39,445 bases of DNA from Lachnospiraceae bacterium (GTDB lineage Bacteria > Bacillota > Clostridia > Lachnospirales > Lachnospiraceae), in contig JAFWCK010000151.1 in NCBI GenBank assembly GCA_017536965.1, positions 1 through 39,445 on the forward strand, given 5' to 3'. The translations under genes and the position numbers were made by a program. Positions 15,582 through 24,934 of the stretch are shown piece after piece; positions within the stretch are counted from its first letter, which is position 1, and every line of letters starts with the position of its first letter. The notes under the pieces were generated by a model that ran no database searches, was not told the DNA's origin, and was given only the letters and a program-made list of their open reading frames with translations.

Positions 15582-16325
15582 TTACTGATCCCTCTCGGCT
15601 TTTTCGCGTTCTGCCTGGCTCGGTCTTAAATAGTCCGGCGCTTCTTCATCAGCAGAAACACACATGCCCAGACTCATCATGACCTGCCCCAGGAGTGCTA
15701 CCGTATCTGCACGCTGCAGCATGGCTTCGTCCGGTGCATAGTAATAATCAAAATCCGCTTCCGCCTCGATCAGCTCGTGATATGCTAACAGTCCGTCTCC
15801 TAAAAACAGGACTGGAGGCGGATTGCCGTCCAGACTTAAGATCTCTTTGATGCGGTCCAGCAGATCCGTCACAGACATCGCACAGCTGTCCAGGAAAATA
15901 TCAAAGTCTACCGTATTATCCGGACGGATCAGAAAATCAAAGATGCCACAGTAGACCTGATCTCTTCTGGCGTCCATCATCGGCACGATCAGGCAGCCGA
16001 TGTTTTCCGCCGTCAGCAGATTATAAGTCATGGCGTGGAGCGTCGGCACATGGATCAATGGTATATCCAGTGCAAGGCCCAGCCCCTTTGCTGTGGCGCT
16101 CCCGATTCTCAGGCCTGTAAAAGAACCCGGGCCGCCGCTTACGGCAATGGCATCCAGGCTTTCCAGCTCCACGCCCGTCTCGTGAATTAATTCGTCGATC
16201 AGAGGCATCAAAGTCTGCGAGTGAGTTACTTTGAACTCACCCACTTTCATGCCCAGGATCTCTCCGTCTTCAATTATGGCTGTCGAGGCGATCTGCCCCG
16301 AACTTTCAATTGCCAGGATCCTCAT
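15582..16325 (-). CDS. tsaB: tRNA threonylcarbamoyladenosine biosynthesis protein TsaB
   Basis: TsaB is the partner of TsaD in the t6A complex and shares its ASKHA fold but lacks the catalytic metal site. The 247-residue protein begins MRILAIESSGQIASTAI, has AVSGGPGSFTGLRIGSATAKGLGLA at about 83-107, the hallmark of TsaB, and the segment CLIVPMMDARRDQVYCGIF. The C terminus ends in a charged tail (REKAERDQ). It begins five bases after tsaE and is followed after one base by rimI. Confidence 0.95.
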   Translation of the reverse strand: MRILAIESSGQIASTAIIEDGEILGMKVGEFKVTHSQTLMPLIDELIHETGVELESLDAIAVSGGPGSFTGLRIGSATAKGLGLALDIPLIHVPTLHAMTYNLLTAENIGCLIVPMMDARRDQVYCGIFDFLIRPDNTVDFDIFLDSCAMSVTDLLDRIKEILSLDGNPPPVLFLGDGLLAYHELIEAEADFDYYYAPDEAMLQRADTVALLGQVMMSLGMCVSADEEAPDYLRPSQAEREKAERDQ

Positions 16326-16330
16326 ATTAT

Positions 16331-16750
16331 TTATTCGATGGTAATCTTTCGATAATCAAACCCTTTATCCAGGTCTTTTTCAATGGTTACAAACTTGGTA
16401 TGCTCCGGCAGGATCTCTGCGATCTGCTTTCCCCACTCGATGATGCAAACGCCTTCTCCGAACGCGTACTCGTCAAATCCGATCTCTTCCATTTCATCCG
16501 GATCTTCGATCCGGTACACATCAAAATGATACAGTGGAAGACGTCCTTCTTCATACGTCTGCAGGATCGTAAAAGTAGGCGAACAGATCGGTGTATCAAT
16601 GCCCAGACCTTTCGCAAAGCCTGCCGTAAATACGGTCTTGCCTACACCCAGATCTCCGTCCAGGCAGAAGATATCGCCAGGCTCGGCGCTTTCGCCTGCC
16701 TGCAGTCCCAACTGATAGGTATCGTTTTCGTTCTGTGATTCAAAAACCAT
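16331..16750 (-). CDS. tsaE: tRNA threonylcarbamoyladenosine biosynthesis ATPase TsaE
   Basis: TsaE is the P-loop ATPase that drives turnover of the TsaBD complex. The 139-residue product has the Walker A loop GDLGVGKTVFTAGFAKGL (residues 32-49), SPTFTILQTYEEG and YHFDVYRIEDPDE, and IIEWGKQIAEILP, all in family order. The ATG at 16750 lies one base after the lysC stop with GGAAG upstream; the longer reading to 16816 would overlap lysC and add 22 residues without family likeness, so it is rejected. Confidence 0.95.
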   Translation of the reverse strand: MVFESQNENDTYQLGLQAGESAEPGDIFCLDGDLGVGKTVFTAGFAKGLGIDTPICSPTFTILQTYEEGRLPLYHFDVYRIEDPDEMEEIGFDEYAFGEGVCIIEWGKQIAEILPEHTKFVTIEKDLDKGFDYRKITIE

Positions 16751-16751
16751 C

Positions 16752-17960
16752 TTAGTCTTCCGGTAAGAATGCATTATGGACCGCACGTGCAGCTGCATCC
16801 GCATTGATCTCATCAATGATGACGGTGATACGAATCTCGCTGGTAGCGATCATCTTGATATTGATATCAGCATTGAACAGTGCTTCAAACATTTTTGCTG
16901 CAACACCTGGATCGGTCATCATGCCGGCACCAACTACAGATACCTTGGCAATGTTTTCTTCATGCTCGATCCGCTCTGCGGTCAGCTTGGACAGATTTGC
17001 TTCCAGTACTTTTAATGCATCCTGCAGATTCTTGCGGTCAACGGTGAAGGAAATATCCTTTGTGCCGTCACGGCCGACGCTCTGCAGAATAATATCTACG
17101 GAAATACCCTGGGAACCCAGGAGATTAAACACTTTAAAAGCAATACCCGGAATATCATGCAGGCCAATGAGGGATATGCGCGCCGGGCTCTTATCTACTG
17201 CTACACCACTGATCAATTTTCTTTCCACTTTTAATTCCTCCCTGACTATCGTACCCGGTGCGTCGCTCAATGAAGAGCGTACGACCAGTTCCACTCCATA
17301 TTTTTTTGCCATACCGACGCTGCGGTTATGCAGTACCTGTGCGCCAAGTGTGGCCAGATCCAGCATATCATCATATGTGATCTCATCCAGTTTTCTAGCC
17401 TCTGGAACGATACGCGGATCGCAGGTGTAGACGCCGTCTACATCGGTATAGATCTCGCAGGCATCTGCATGCAGTGCTGCTGCCAATGCTACAGCCGTTG
17501 TATCCGAGCCGCCGCGGCCAAGGGTGGTCACATCGTCGTAACGGTTGACTCCCTGGAACCCGGTGACCAGAACGATCTTATTGTTTTCCAGTTCTGAACG
17601 GATGCGGTTTGTGTCGATTTTTTTCAGCCGCGCATTGCCGTAAACTCTGGATGTCCGCATTCTCACCTGGAATGCGTTTAATGAAACGGCCGGCACACCC
17701 AGTTCCTGAATAGCCATTGCGCACAAGCTGACGGAGACCTGCTCTCCTGTACTCATCAGCATATCCAGCTCACGTTTGGATGGTTTGTCCGATATGGTCG
17801 CTGCCAGATCCAGAAGGTCATCTGTGGTATCGCCCATTGCCGAAAGAACAACGACGACCTGATTTCCTTTCTGGTACTCTTCCACGCAGCGGCGCGCTAC
17901 ATTGAAGATCCGCTCCTTGTTGGCTACTGATGAGCCCCCGAATTTCTTAACAATTAACAT
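16752..17960 (-). CDS. lysC: Aspartate kinase
   Basis: Aspartate kinase phosphorylates aspartate in the first step towards lysine, threonine and methionine. The 402-residue protein has the kinase signature VKKFGGSSVAN at 4-14, GRGGSDTTAVALAAAL around 149-164 and EIYTDVDGVYTCDPR; the C-terminal third carries two ACT regulatory domains (ISLIGLHDIPGIAFKVFNLL and AKVSVVGAGMMTDPGVAAKMF), the single-chain, feedback-controlled form. The start has AGGAG eight bases upstream, itself made by the end of the preceding gene. It follows hom and the homoserine-kinase-like gene, so the operon covers early and branch-point threonine steps. Confidence 0.95.
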   Translation of the reverse strand: MLIVKKFGGSSVANKERIFNVARRCVEEYQKGNQVVVVLSAMGDTTDDLLDLAATISDKPSKRELDMLMSTGEQVSVSLCAMAIQELGVPAVSLNAFQVRMRTSRVYGNARLKKIDTNRIRSELENNKIVLVTGFQGVNRYDDVTTLGRGGSDTTAVALAAALHADACEIYTDVDGVYTCDPRIVPEARKLDEITYDDMLDLATLGAQVLHNRSVGMAKKYGVELVVRSSLSDAPGTIVREELKVERKLISGVAVDKSPARISLIGLHDIPGIAFKVFNLLGSQGISVDIILQSVGRDGTKDISFTVDRKNLQDALKVLEANLSKLTAERIEHEENIAKVSVVGAGMMTDPGVAAKMFEALFNADINIKMIATSEIRITVIIDEINADAAARAVHNAFLPED

Positions 17961-17964
17961 ATTC

Positions 17965-19212
17965 TCACTCCTGTTTCCCCAGCAGACGGTCCATTAAAGT
18001 TTCGCCCGGGGTGATTAAAATGCCTGACTGCGCAGCTTCCCTCTCGTTGTAATGCAGATGGTTCTGCTGCTTTGCTGTGCTGTCAAATAAAATATATGGA
18101 ACAGGTTCCCCTGAATGGGTCCTGATACATATCGGTGTCCGGTGGTCCGGTGTGATCAGCATGCGGTAGTCCACGCCCTCAAGGCCTTCCACTACCGGCT
18201 TTATCAGCCGCTGATCCAGATATTCGATCGATTTCACTTTCTTTTCCACGTTGCCCTGATGACCCATTTCATCCGGTGCTTCCACATGGATATAAGCAAA
18301 ATCGTAACCTTCTTTTAACAGTGCGTCCAGCGCTGCCTGTGCCTTGCCTTCGTAATTGGTCTCCAGCTGTGCATTTGCACCTTCTACCTCACAGACCTTC
18401 ATGCCTGCACCGCGTCCAATGCCCTTTAAAAGATCCACAGCACTGATCATGACACCTTTCTTACCGCTTCGTTCAATGAACGGAGAAAGCATCGGCTTGG
18501 TGCCTGCGCCCCAGAACCAGATGCAGTTCGCCGGGTTTTTGCCGTTCTTTCTTCTCTCCTCATTCAGCGGATGATGATTCAGGATCTGATAACTTTTTTT
18601 CATCATCTCCGTGAACCGTCTGGCATCTTCTTTGGTGTCTTCACTTGCGGATGCATCCGGCAGATACTGTCCGATCACTTCACCCAGATGGTCATGCGGC
18701 TGTGCAAAATCCAGAACTTTGCCATGGTTCCAGATGCAGCAATGCCGATAGCTGGTGCCGACATAAAACTGGAATTCTTCATTTTCCAGCTCTGCACGTA
18801 GCGCATCCAGAAGGGTCGCAGCATCCTCTGTAGAGATTTCTCCGGAGGAATGATCGGTAATGATCAGATCTTCAAATGCCACATCCCCAGCAGCACCTTC
18901 CGGCTCTTCCAGTGTCACCACGTTGACACGCATGGCAATATCGGTATCTTTCATATCGATGCCGATGCTTAAAGCTTCCAACGGGCTCCGTCCGGAATAG
19001 TTTGCCCTCGGGTCGTATCCCAGCACAGCCAGGTTGGCCACATCACTGCCCGGCTTCATATCATCCGGAACAGTCTTGACCATGCCCACTTCGCTCACTT
19101 CTGCAAGGGCATCCATCATTGGAGTTTTGGCATATTCCAGCGGCGTCATGCCGCCTAATTCTTCTATCGGGCGGTCTGCCATTCCATCGCCCAGGATCAC
19201 AACATATTTCAT
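17965..19212 (-). CDS. Phosphoglycerate mutase-like homoserine kinase (proposed)
   Basis: The 415-residue protein belongs to the cofactor-independent phosphoglycerate mutase group of the archaeal (ApgM) type, an alkaline-phosphatase-fold family. Visible are LGDGMADRPIEELGGMTP (7-24), the nucleophile serine in GSDVANLAVLGYDP at residue 56, IHVEAPDEMGHQGN (metal ligands) and TPDHRTPICIRTHSGEPVP. Proteins of this type encoded beside threonine genes form a subgroup proposed to be an alternative homoserine kinase, different from the GHMP-type ThrB. Here it lies directly between hom (no spacer, TAAATG) and lysC (four bases), which supports that role; ordinary glycolytic mutase activity remains possible. 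Confidence 0.85.
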   Translation of the reverse strand: MKYVVILGDGMADRPIEELGGMTPLEYAKTPMMDALAEVSEVGMVKTVPDDMKPGSDVANLAVLGYDPRANYSGRSPLEALSIGIDMKDTDIAMRVNVVTLEEPEGAAGDVAFEDLIITDHSSGEISTEDAATLLDALRAELENEEFQFYVGTSYRHCCIWNHGKVLDFAQPHDHLGEVIGQYLPDASASEDTKEDARRFTEMMKKSYQILNHHPLNEERRKNGKNPANCIWFWGAGTKPMLSPFIERSGKKGVMISAVDLLKGIGRGAGMKVCEVEGANAQLETNYEGKAQAALDALLKEGYDFAYIHVEAPDEMGHQGNVEKKVKSIEYLDQRLIKPVVEGLEGVDYRMLITPDHRTPICIRTHSGEPVPYILFDSTAKQQNHLHYNEREAAQSGILITPGETLMDRLLGKQE

Positions 19213-20415
19213 TTATTTTACCTGCACAATGCTTCTGACATGTTCTTTATTGCCAATCTTTTCGTAAAACTCAGCAAAAGTCATTTCGGCCGTTACAACT
19301 GCATATTCATCCTGGTAGTCCGGCAATGTCACCAGCTGCTCCAAGTCAAACTTGTTCTTGATCTCGTCGTAATTGCGATCCACACGAATAAAGAATTTAC
19401 TCTTATGTCTGCCGCGCTCTGCCAAAATGACCGGTTCATCGCTCCAGAGGATCGGGATATTGGTATGCAGATGCTTTGCTTCATCGATGATATCCGATAC
19501 GACTGCAGATGCGGTTGGGAGCTTACCTGCGCCGGCACCGTAGAACATGGTATCGCCTAACAGATTTCCTTTCAGCTCGATGCCGTTCTTTACATCATCT
19601 ACATTGTACAGTTTGTTCTCCGGTCCGATCATATGCGGTGCAACCTCAGTATAGATCTCACCATTGATGTTATAAGTAATGCCAAGCAGTTTGATCTTCT
19701 TGCCCAAGAACTTGGCATAGTCCATATCGATCTTGCTGATATGGCGGATACCTTCGATCGACAGCTGCTCGAAGTCCAGATTCTTGCCATACATAAGGCC
19801 GGATAAAATAGCGATCTTTCTTGCAGCATCAAAACCATCCACATCGGCAGACGGATCTGCTTCGGCATATCCTAATGCCTGTGCTTCTTTCAGCGCCTCC
19901 TCAAAAGAGCCGCCCTCATCATACATCTTCGTTAAAATATAATTGGTCGTGCCGTTTAAGATACCGGTAATCTCGTAGAACGTGTCCACATTTAAAGAAC
20001 GAAGGATCGGGCGGATGATCGGAATGCCGCCGCCGACGCTGGCTTCAAACAGGAAGTTGACGCTCTTTTCTTTTGCGATCTTCACCAGTTCCGGTCCGAA
20101 TTCCGCTACGAGCGCTTTGTTGGACGTGCAGACGTTCTTTCCTTTGAGCAGAGCATCTTTCACAAACTCATAGGCCGGATGTGTGCCGCCCATCACTTCC
20201 ACGATAATATCCACTTCCGGGTCATTTACGATCCGTGCATAATCGTGCACCAGGATCTTTTCCACCGGATCACCTGGAAAGTCGCGCAGATCCAGAACGT
20301 ATTTGACTTCTACTTCTGTTCCCGCATTCCGTGTGACAATATCCCTGCTGGTATTTAAAACTTCCACCACTCCGGAGCCGATCGTTCCATATCCTAATAC
20401 TGCTACTTTGACCAT
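19213..20415 (-). CDS. hom: Homoserine dehydrogenase
   Basis: Homoserine dehydrogenase reduces aspartate semialdehyde to homoserine for threonine and methionine synthesis. The 400-residue protein starts with a Rossmann NAD(P) site (VAVLGYGTIGSGVVEVL, residues 4-20), continues with ASVGGGIPIIRPI and GILNGTTNYIL, then EADPSADVDGFDAARK, the catalytic region of the family, and ends with a regulatory ACT domain (about 320-400, FIRVDR). The start lies 15 bases after the prfB stop; the stop abuts the next ATG. Confidence 0.96.
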   Translation of the reverse strand: MVKVAVLGYGTIGSGVVEVLNTSRDIVTRNAGTEVEVKYVLDLRDFPGDPVEKILVHDYARIVNDPEVDIIVEVMGGTHPAYEFVKDALLKGKNVCTSNKALVAEFGPELVKIAKEKSVNFLFEASVGGGIPIIRPILRSLNVDTFYEITGILNGTTNYILTKMYDEGGSFEEALKEAQALGYAEADPSADVDGFDAARKIAILSGLMYGKNLDFEQLSIEGIRHISKIDMDYAKFLGKKIKLLGITYNINGEIYTEVAPHMIGPENKLYNVDDVKNGIELKGNLLGDTMFYGAGAGKLPTASAVVSDIIDEAKHLHTNIPILWSDEPVILAERGRHKSKFFIRVDRNYDEIKNKFDLEQLVTLPDYQDEYAVVTAEMTFAEFYEKIGNKEHVRSIVQVK

Positions 20416-20430
20416 AATTAGCCTCTTTCT

Positions 20431-21537
20431 TTATCTGACTGCAAGCCAGTTTAAATATGCGTTGATGAAGCCGTCCAGGTCTCCATCCATAACTGCATTT
20501 ACATTACCTACTTCAAAATTTGTCCGATGATCCTTGACCATCGTATACGGCTGCATGACATAAGAACGGATCTGGTTGCCCCATCCGATCTCTGTCACTT
20601 CCCCGCGAATGTCCGCCAGATTCTTTGCCTGCTCTTCTTTTTTCCGCAGATAGAGCTGGCTCTTTAACATCTGCATTGCCTTATCTTTGTTCTGGAACTG
20701 GCTCCGCTCGTTCTGACACTGCACCACGATACCAGTTGGAAGATGCGTGATCCGGATCGCAGAGCTGGTCTTGTTGATATGCTGTCCGCCTGCGCCTGAA
20801 CTCCGATATGTATCGATGCGGATATCTTCATCTGCGATCTCGATATCCAGATCCTCTTCAATATCCGGCATAACATCGCAGCTTACAAAGCTGGTCTGCC
20901 GTTTGCCGGCTGCATTGAACGGACTGATCCTTACCAACCGGTGCACACCTTTCTCACTCTTTAAAAAGCCGTAAGCGTTCCGCCCGGTGATCTGGATCGT
21001 AACGGATTTGATCCCCGCTTCATCGCCATCCAGATAATCCAACACTTCGTATTTGAATCCGTGGCGCTCTGCCCATCTGCAGTACATACGGTACAGCATA
21101 CTTGCCCAGTCACAGCTCTCCGTTCCGCCTGCTCCTGCATGAAGCGTAAGGATGGCATCCAGGTGATCGAATTCCCCGGAGAGCAAAGTTGAGATACGGT
21201 AGTCTTCATAGGACCTCTTGAATTTCTCGAACTCTTCCAGGCATTCATTTCCCAGGTCGTCATCATTTTCTTCTTCCGCCATTTCAATCAGCGTCTGCAG
21301 ATCGTCATAGCTTCCCTTCAGGGTGTCATAATTTTCCAGATCCGCTTTGAGGTTTTTCATTTCCTTCATCAGCTCGCCGCTGGCCTTTCCATCTTCCCAG
21401 AAGCCAGGCTCGTTCATTTTGCCCTCAATTTCAGCGATCCGTTTGTTTTTGACATCCCGATTCAAAGCCTCCTCCATGTTCAGAAGCGGCTCTTCAAACT
21501 GCGATAATTCATATTTTACTTGATCTAGTAGTACCAT
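20431..21537 (-). CDS. prfB: Peptide chain release factor 2
   Basis: RF2 ends translation at UGA and UAA. The 368-residue protein has the SPF anticodon-mimic tripeptide at 205-207, which marks RF2 rather than RF1, and GGQ at 250-252 (SSGAGGQHINKTSSAIR). It is one continuous frame: at the place where most prfB genes carry the programmed +1 shift (codons 23-26) the reading is ATG GAG GAG GCT TTG AAT, so the in-frame UGA is absent. A CTTTGA is still present but out of frame. There is no ribosome binding site before the ATG and a TATAAT ends nine bases upstream, so the leader is probably only a few bases. It heads the ten-gene operon. Confidence 0.95.
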   Translation of the reverse strand: MVLLDQVKYELSQFEEPLLNMEEALNRDVKNKRIAEIEGKMNEPGFWEDGKASGELMKEMKNLKADLENYDTLKGSYDDLQTLIEMAEEENDDDLGNECLEEFEKFKRSYEDYRISTLLSGEFDHLDAILTLHAGAGGTESCDWASMLYRMYCRWAERHGFKYEVLDYLDGDEAGIKSVTIQITGRNAYGFLKSEKGVHRLVRISPFNAAGKRQTSFVSCDVMPDIEEDLDIEIADEDIRIDTYRSSGAGGQHINKTSSAIRITHLPTGIVVQCQNERSQFQNKDKAMQMLKSQLYLRKKEEQAKNLADIRGEVTEIGWGNQIRSYVMQPYTMVKDHRTNFEVGNVNAVMDGDLDGFINAYLNWLAVR

Positions 21538-21546
21538 AACTAATAG

Positions 21547-21552
21547 ATTATA
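21547..21552 (-). promoter_or_regulatory. -10 box immediately upstream of prfB
   Basis: TATAAT on the minus strand ends nine bases before the prfB ATG; the -35 candidate 17 bases further up (TTTATT) is weak. A start of transcription 6-7 bases after the box would leave a leader of about three bases and no ribosome binding site. Confidence 0.5.
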
Positions 21553-21573
21553 AACGATTATTTCTTAATAATA

Positions 21574-21612
21574 AAGAAAAAATTTCCCCAGAGATTCATT
21601 TCTCCGGGGAAA
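21574..21612 (-). terminator. Terminator after secA
   Basis: TTTCCCC-GAGA pairs with TCTC-GGGGAAA around TTCATT with one A/C mismatch. On the minus strand the stem is followed by TTTTTTCTTTATT. It separates secA from prfB. Confidence 0.85.
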
Positions 21613-21628
21613 TAACAGTTCTCATGTA

Positions 21629-24199
21629 TTATGCTTTTCTGCCGTGGCAGTACTTGTACTTCTTACCGCTGCCGCACGGGCATGGATCATTTGGATAGAC
21701 CTTATCATCTGCCCTCTTCTTTGGTGCCTTTGCAACGGAATCATCTTTGTTGGTTGCTATCGGCTGTGCCACCTGCTCGCGCTTGACTTCCTGCTCGATC
21801 TTAACATGCAGCATCGTCCTGACGGTATCTTCCTGGATGCCAGCGATCATGTCATCAAACATGTCATAGCCGGCCATCTTGTATTCCACAACAGGATCTC
21901 TCTGGCCGTATGCCTGCAGACCGATGCCCTGACGAAGCTGATCCATATCGTCGATGTGATCCATCCAATGGCGGTCGATGACACGCAGCAGCACGACACG
22001 TTCCACTTCACGCAGATGCTCTTCGATCGGGAATTCTTTTTCTTTTTCTGCATACAGACTGCGGCCCAGTTCCAGCAGGTCCTCGCGGAACTGCTCTTTG
22101 GAATAATGTCCGTTCATCTGCTCTTCGGTCAGATTTACCTGACGGATGAAGATCGGCATCCACATTTCATTCAGGGAGACCATATCCCACTCTTCCGGTT
22201 TCGCATCTTCCGGAATGCCGGCATCCACAATATGATTTACGGTCGCATCAACCATAGTATAAATGGAATCCCGCATGGACTCGCCGTTCAGAACACGCAG
22301 ACGCTCTGCATAAATGATCTCACGCTGCTCATTCATGACCTGGTCATATTCCAACAGGTTCTTTCTGATACCAAAGTTGTTATTCTCGATCTTTTCCTGT
22401 GCACGTTCGATGGCGTTGGAAAGCATCTTATGTTCGATCTGCTCGCCTTCTTCCACGCCCAGCGTATTGAAGATACTCATCAAACGTTCCGAACCGAACA
22501 GACGCATCAGATCATCTTCCAGAGAAATGTAGAAGCGGGATTCACCCGGATCTCCCTGTCGACCGGACCGGCCTCGCAGCTGGTTATCGATACGACGTGA
22601 CTCATGACGCTCTGTACCAATGATCTTCAGACCGCCGGCTGCTCTTGCCTCGTCATCCAGCTTGATATCGGTACCACGGCCGGCCATGTTGGTAGCGATG
22701 GTAACGGCCCCATGCTGTCCGGCTTCTGCGACGATCTGCGCCTCCATCTCATGATACTTTGCGTTCAACACGTTATGACGGATGCCGCGTCTTTTCAGCA
22801 TGCCGGAAAGCAGTTCACTGGTTTCGATCGTGATGGTACCAACCAGGACCGGCTGACCGACCTCATGTGCTTCACAGATCGCATCGATCACGGCTTTGAA
22901 TTTTTCTTTCTTGGTTTTATACACCGCATCCTGCAGATCTTTCCGGATGACCGGCACGTTGGTCGGGATCTCCACAACGTCCATGCCGTATATGCTGGTG
23001 AACTCGTTTTCTTCTGTTTTTGCAGTACCGGTCATGCCGGCCTTCTTGTCATATTTATTAAAGAAGTTCTGGAAAGTGATCGTTGCCAGAGTTTTGGATT
23101 CTCTCTTCACCTTCACATGTTCTTTTGCTTCTATTGCCTGATGCAGACCATCAGAATAACGTCTGCCTGGCATGATACGTCCGGTAAACTCATCGACGAT
23201 CAGGATCTCATCATCCTTGACCACGTAATCCTGATCACGGAACATCAGGTTATGCGCACGCAGGGCCAGGATCACATTGTGCTGGATCTCCAGGTTTTCC
23301 GGATCTGCCAGGTTTTCGATCTTGAAGAACTGCTCTACTTTACGGACACCTTCATCGGTGAGGTTGATGACCTTTTCTTTTTCGTTGACGACAAAGTCGC
23401 CGGTCTCTTCCATCTTCTCGCCCATGATGATATCCATCTTGTTCAATTCTTTTGCTTCACCGCGTTTTAACTGTTTCGCCAGGATATCGCAAAGTTCATA
23501 AAGCTTTGTAGACTTGGCAGACTGCCCGCTGATGATCAGAGGCGTTCTGGCTTCATCGATCAAAATGGAGTCGACCTCGTCGACGATGGCATAATGCAGT
23601 TCTCTCTGCACCAGCGACTCCTTGCGGACGACCATATTGTCACGCAGGTAATCGAATCCCAGCTCGTTGTTCGTAACGTAGGTGATATCGCAGTTATAAG
23701 CCTGCTGCCGTTCTTCGCTGGTCATGCTGTTTAAGACCACGCCGACTGTCAGACCTAAGTAGCGGTGTACTTGTCCCATCCACTCCGCGTCGCGGTTTGC
23801 CAGGTAATCATTGACCGTTACGATGTGAACGCCCTTGCCTTCCAGCGCGTTCAGATAAGCCGGCAGAAGACAGGTCTGTGTCTTTCCTTCACCGGTCTTC
23901 ATCTCTGCGATACGGCCCTGATGCAGGACGATGCCGCCCATCAGCTGTACCGGATAATGCTCGGTGCCAAGCTCCCGTCTGGTTGCTTCTCTTACCAGTG
24001 CAAAGGCTTCCACCAGAAGGTCATCTAACGTTTCGCCATTCTGAAGACGGTCTTTGAATTCCTGTGTTTTTGCCCGCATCTGCTCTGCGGACATTTCCAT
24101 CATTTGCGGCCGCAAAGCAACGATCTGGTCGACCAGCGGCTGCAGCTTTTTGACTTCTCTGTCAGCGCCGCCGCTGAAAATCTTGCCAAATAAACCCAT
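21629..24199 (-). CDS. secA: Preprotein translocase ATPase SecA
   Basis: SecA drives secretory proteins through SecYEG. The ATG at 24199 ([11 protein letters not shown]) has AGGAG eight bases upstream and gives 856 residues; the longer reading to 24280 is not family-like. Walker A is TGEGKT at 102-107, the DEAD-type box is in [18 protein letters not shown], and the second motor domain shows [13 protein letters not shown] and [23 protein letters not shown]. The C-terminal zinc-binding SEC-C motif ([14 protein letters not shown]) is intact. This is the canonical SecA1. It follows hpf by 115 bases that contain two hairpins. Confidence 0.97.
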   Translation of the reverse strand: MGLFGKIFSGGADREVKKLQPLVDQIVALRPQMMEMSAEQMRAKTQEFKDRLQNGETLDDLLVEAFALVREATRRELGTEHYPVQLMGGIVLHQGRIAEMKTGEGKTQTCLLPAYLNALEGKGVHIVTVNDYLANRDAEWMGQVHRYLGLTVGVVLNSMTSEERQQAYNCDITYVTNNELGFDYLRDNMVVRKESLVQRELHYAIVDEVDSILIDEARTPLIISGQSAKSTKLYELCDILAKQLKRGEAKELNKMDIIMGEKMEETGDFVVNEKEKVINLTDEGVRKVEQFFKIENLADPENLEIQHNVILALRAHNLMFRDQDYVVKDDEILIVDEFTGRIMPGRRYSDGLHQAIEAKEHVKVKRESKTLATITFQNFFNKYDKKAGMTGTAKTEENEFTSIYGMDVVEIPTNVPVIRKDLQDAVYKTKKEKFKAVIDAICEAHEVGQPVLVGTITIETSELLSGMLKRRGIRHNVLNAKYHEMEAQIVAEAGQHGAVTIATNMAGRGTDIKLDDEARAAGGLKIIGTERHESRRIDNQLRGRSGRQGDPGESRFYISLEDDLMRLFGSERLMSIFNTLGVEEGEQIEHKMLSNAIERAQEKIENNNFGIRKNLLEYDQVMNEQREIIYAERLRVLNGESMRDSIYTMVDATVNHIVDAGIPEDAKPEEWDMVSLNEMWMPIFIRQVNLTEEQMNGHYSKEQFREDLLELGRSLYAEKEKEFPIEEHLREVERVVLLRVIDRHWMDHIDDMDQLRQGIGLQAYGQRDPVVEYKMAGYDMFDDMIAGIQEDTVRTMLHVKIEQEVKREQVAQPIATNKDDSVAKAPKKRADDKVYPNDPCPCGSGKKYKYCHGRKA

Positions 24200-24221
24200 G
24201 TAATATACTCCTGTTTTCTTT

Positions 24222-24278
24222 CGCGCCCATTTGGTGCGCTTTTTCTTCAAGACTTGCGCCGCGCAGAAAGCACGGCGC
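24222..24278 (-). promoter_or_regulatory. Two hairpins in the hpf-secA gap
   Basis: GCGCCGTGC/GCGCGGCGC (loop TTTCT, 24256-24278) is followed on the minus strand by a shorter stem from GCGCACC/GGGCGC at 24223-24239, just before the secA ribosome binding site. They have no U-run on this strand and may reduce read-through or affect secA translation. Confidence 0.4.
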
Positions 24279-24314
24279 ATAGTGGTTTCTTGTTAATATC
24301 CTCTCTCCGGGTGA

Positions 24315-24842
24315 TCAGAACTCCGGCTCGATCAGGCCATATGTATTATTTTTTCTCTTATAAACGACATTGATCTGATCTGTATCTGCATTTGTAAATA
24401 CAAAGAAGTTATGTCCGAGAAGCTCCATCTGCATGCATGCTTCTTCCGGATCCATCGGTTTAAAATCAAAGCGTTTGGTCTTTACGATTCGGATCTCCTC
24501 TTCATCATCTACTTCCTGCTCGATAAATTCTTTGGAGAAGTTTTTCTTATCCTGATATCTGTCGATCAGTTTGTTTTTATATCTCTTTAACTGTGTTTCA
24601 ATGGATTCCTCGACCAGATCGATCGAGGCATACATATCTGAATTCGCCTGTTCTGCGCGGATGATCCCACCTTTGACCGGAATTGTGACTTCAATGATCT
24701 GGCGGCTTCTTTCTACGCTCAGTGTTACTTGTGCGACCGTATCCTGGGAAAAGAATCGGTCCAGTTTGCCGAGTTTTTCCTGAATAGCGGCTTTTAAGCT
24801 TTCCGTAACCTCCACATTTCTGCCCGTAATGGTGAACTTCAT
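24315..24842 (-). CDS. hpf: Long-form ribosome hibernation-promoting factor
   Basis: The product has 175 residues. The first hundred (KFTITGRNVEVTESLKAAIQ, KLGKLDRFF) are the ribosome-binding HPF/YfiA domain; the rest, RIVKTKRFDFKPMDPEEACMQMELLGHNFFVFTN, is the C-terminal dimerisation domain that makes long HPF pair 70S ribosomes into 100S dimers in stationary phase. The ATG at 24842 is eight bases after AGGAG; a GTG nine bases earlier overlaps that site and is less likely. In many Firmicutes hpf lies directly before secA, as here. Confidence 0.95.
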   Translation of the reverse strand: MKFTITGRNVEVTESLKAAIQEKLGKLDRFFSQDTVAQVTLSVERSRQIIEVTIPVKGGIIRAEQANSDMYASIDLVEESIETQLKRYKNKLIDRYQDKKNFSKEFIEQEVDDEEEIRIVKTKRFDFKPMDPEEACMQMELLGHNFFVFTNADTDQINVVYKRKNNTYGLIEPEF

Positions 24843-24880
24843 AAGTATCACTCCTTTCCGCTTTTTTTTATCTTACCATA

Positions 24881-24905
24881 AAATAACTCCCTGGGGGAGT
24901 TATTT
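24881..24905 (-). terminator. Terminator of the first NlpC/P60 gene
   Basis: AAATAACTCCC and GGGAGTTATTT form an 11-base stem around a three-base loop; on the minus strand the stem ends in TTATTTTATGG. It lies between the NlpC/P60 gene and hpf. Confidence 0.75.
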
Positions 24906-24934
24906 CACAAAAAATTCTTATTTAAAACTATTTC

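Noticed and set aside
16331-16816. Longer tsaE start
   Set aside because: The extra 22 residues overlap lysC and have no family likeness; the ATG at 16750 has a ribosome binding site.
20431-21537. Programmed +1 frameshift in prfB
   Set aside because: A CTTTGA after AGGAGG exists but is out of frame, and a +1 shift there would not enter the RF2 frame; the gene is continuous without it.
22604-23470. Long frame antisense to secA
   Set aside because: Shadow of a highly conserved gene; no ribosome binding site or homology.
24222-24246. Plus-strand terminator (hairpin plus TTTTTC) before hpf
   Set aside because: No plus-strand gene lies upstream that would need it; the T-run looks accidental.
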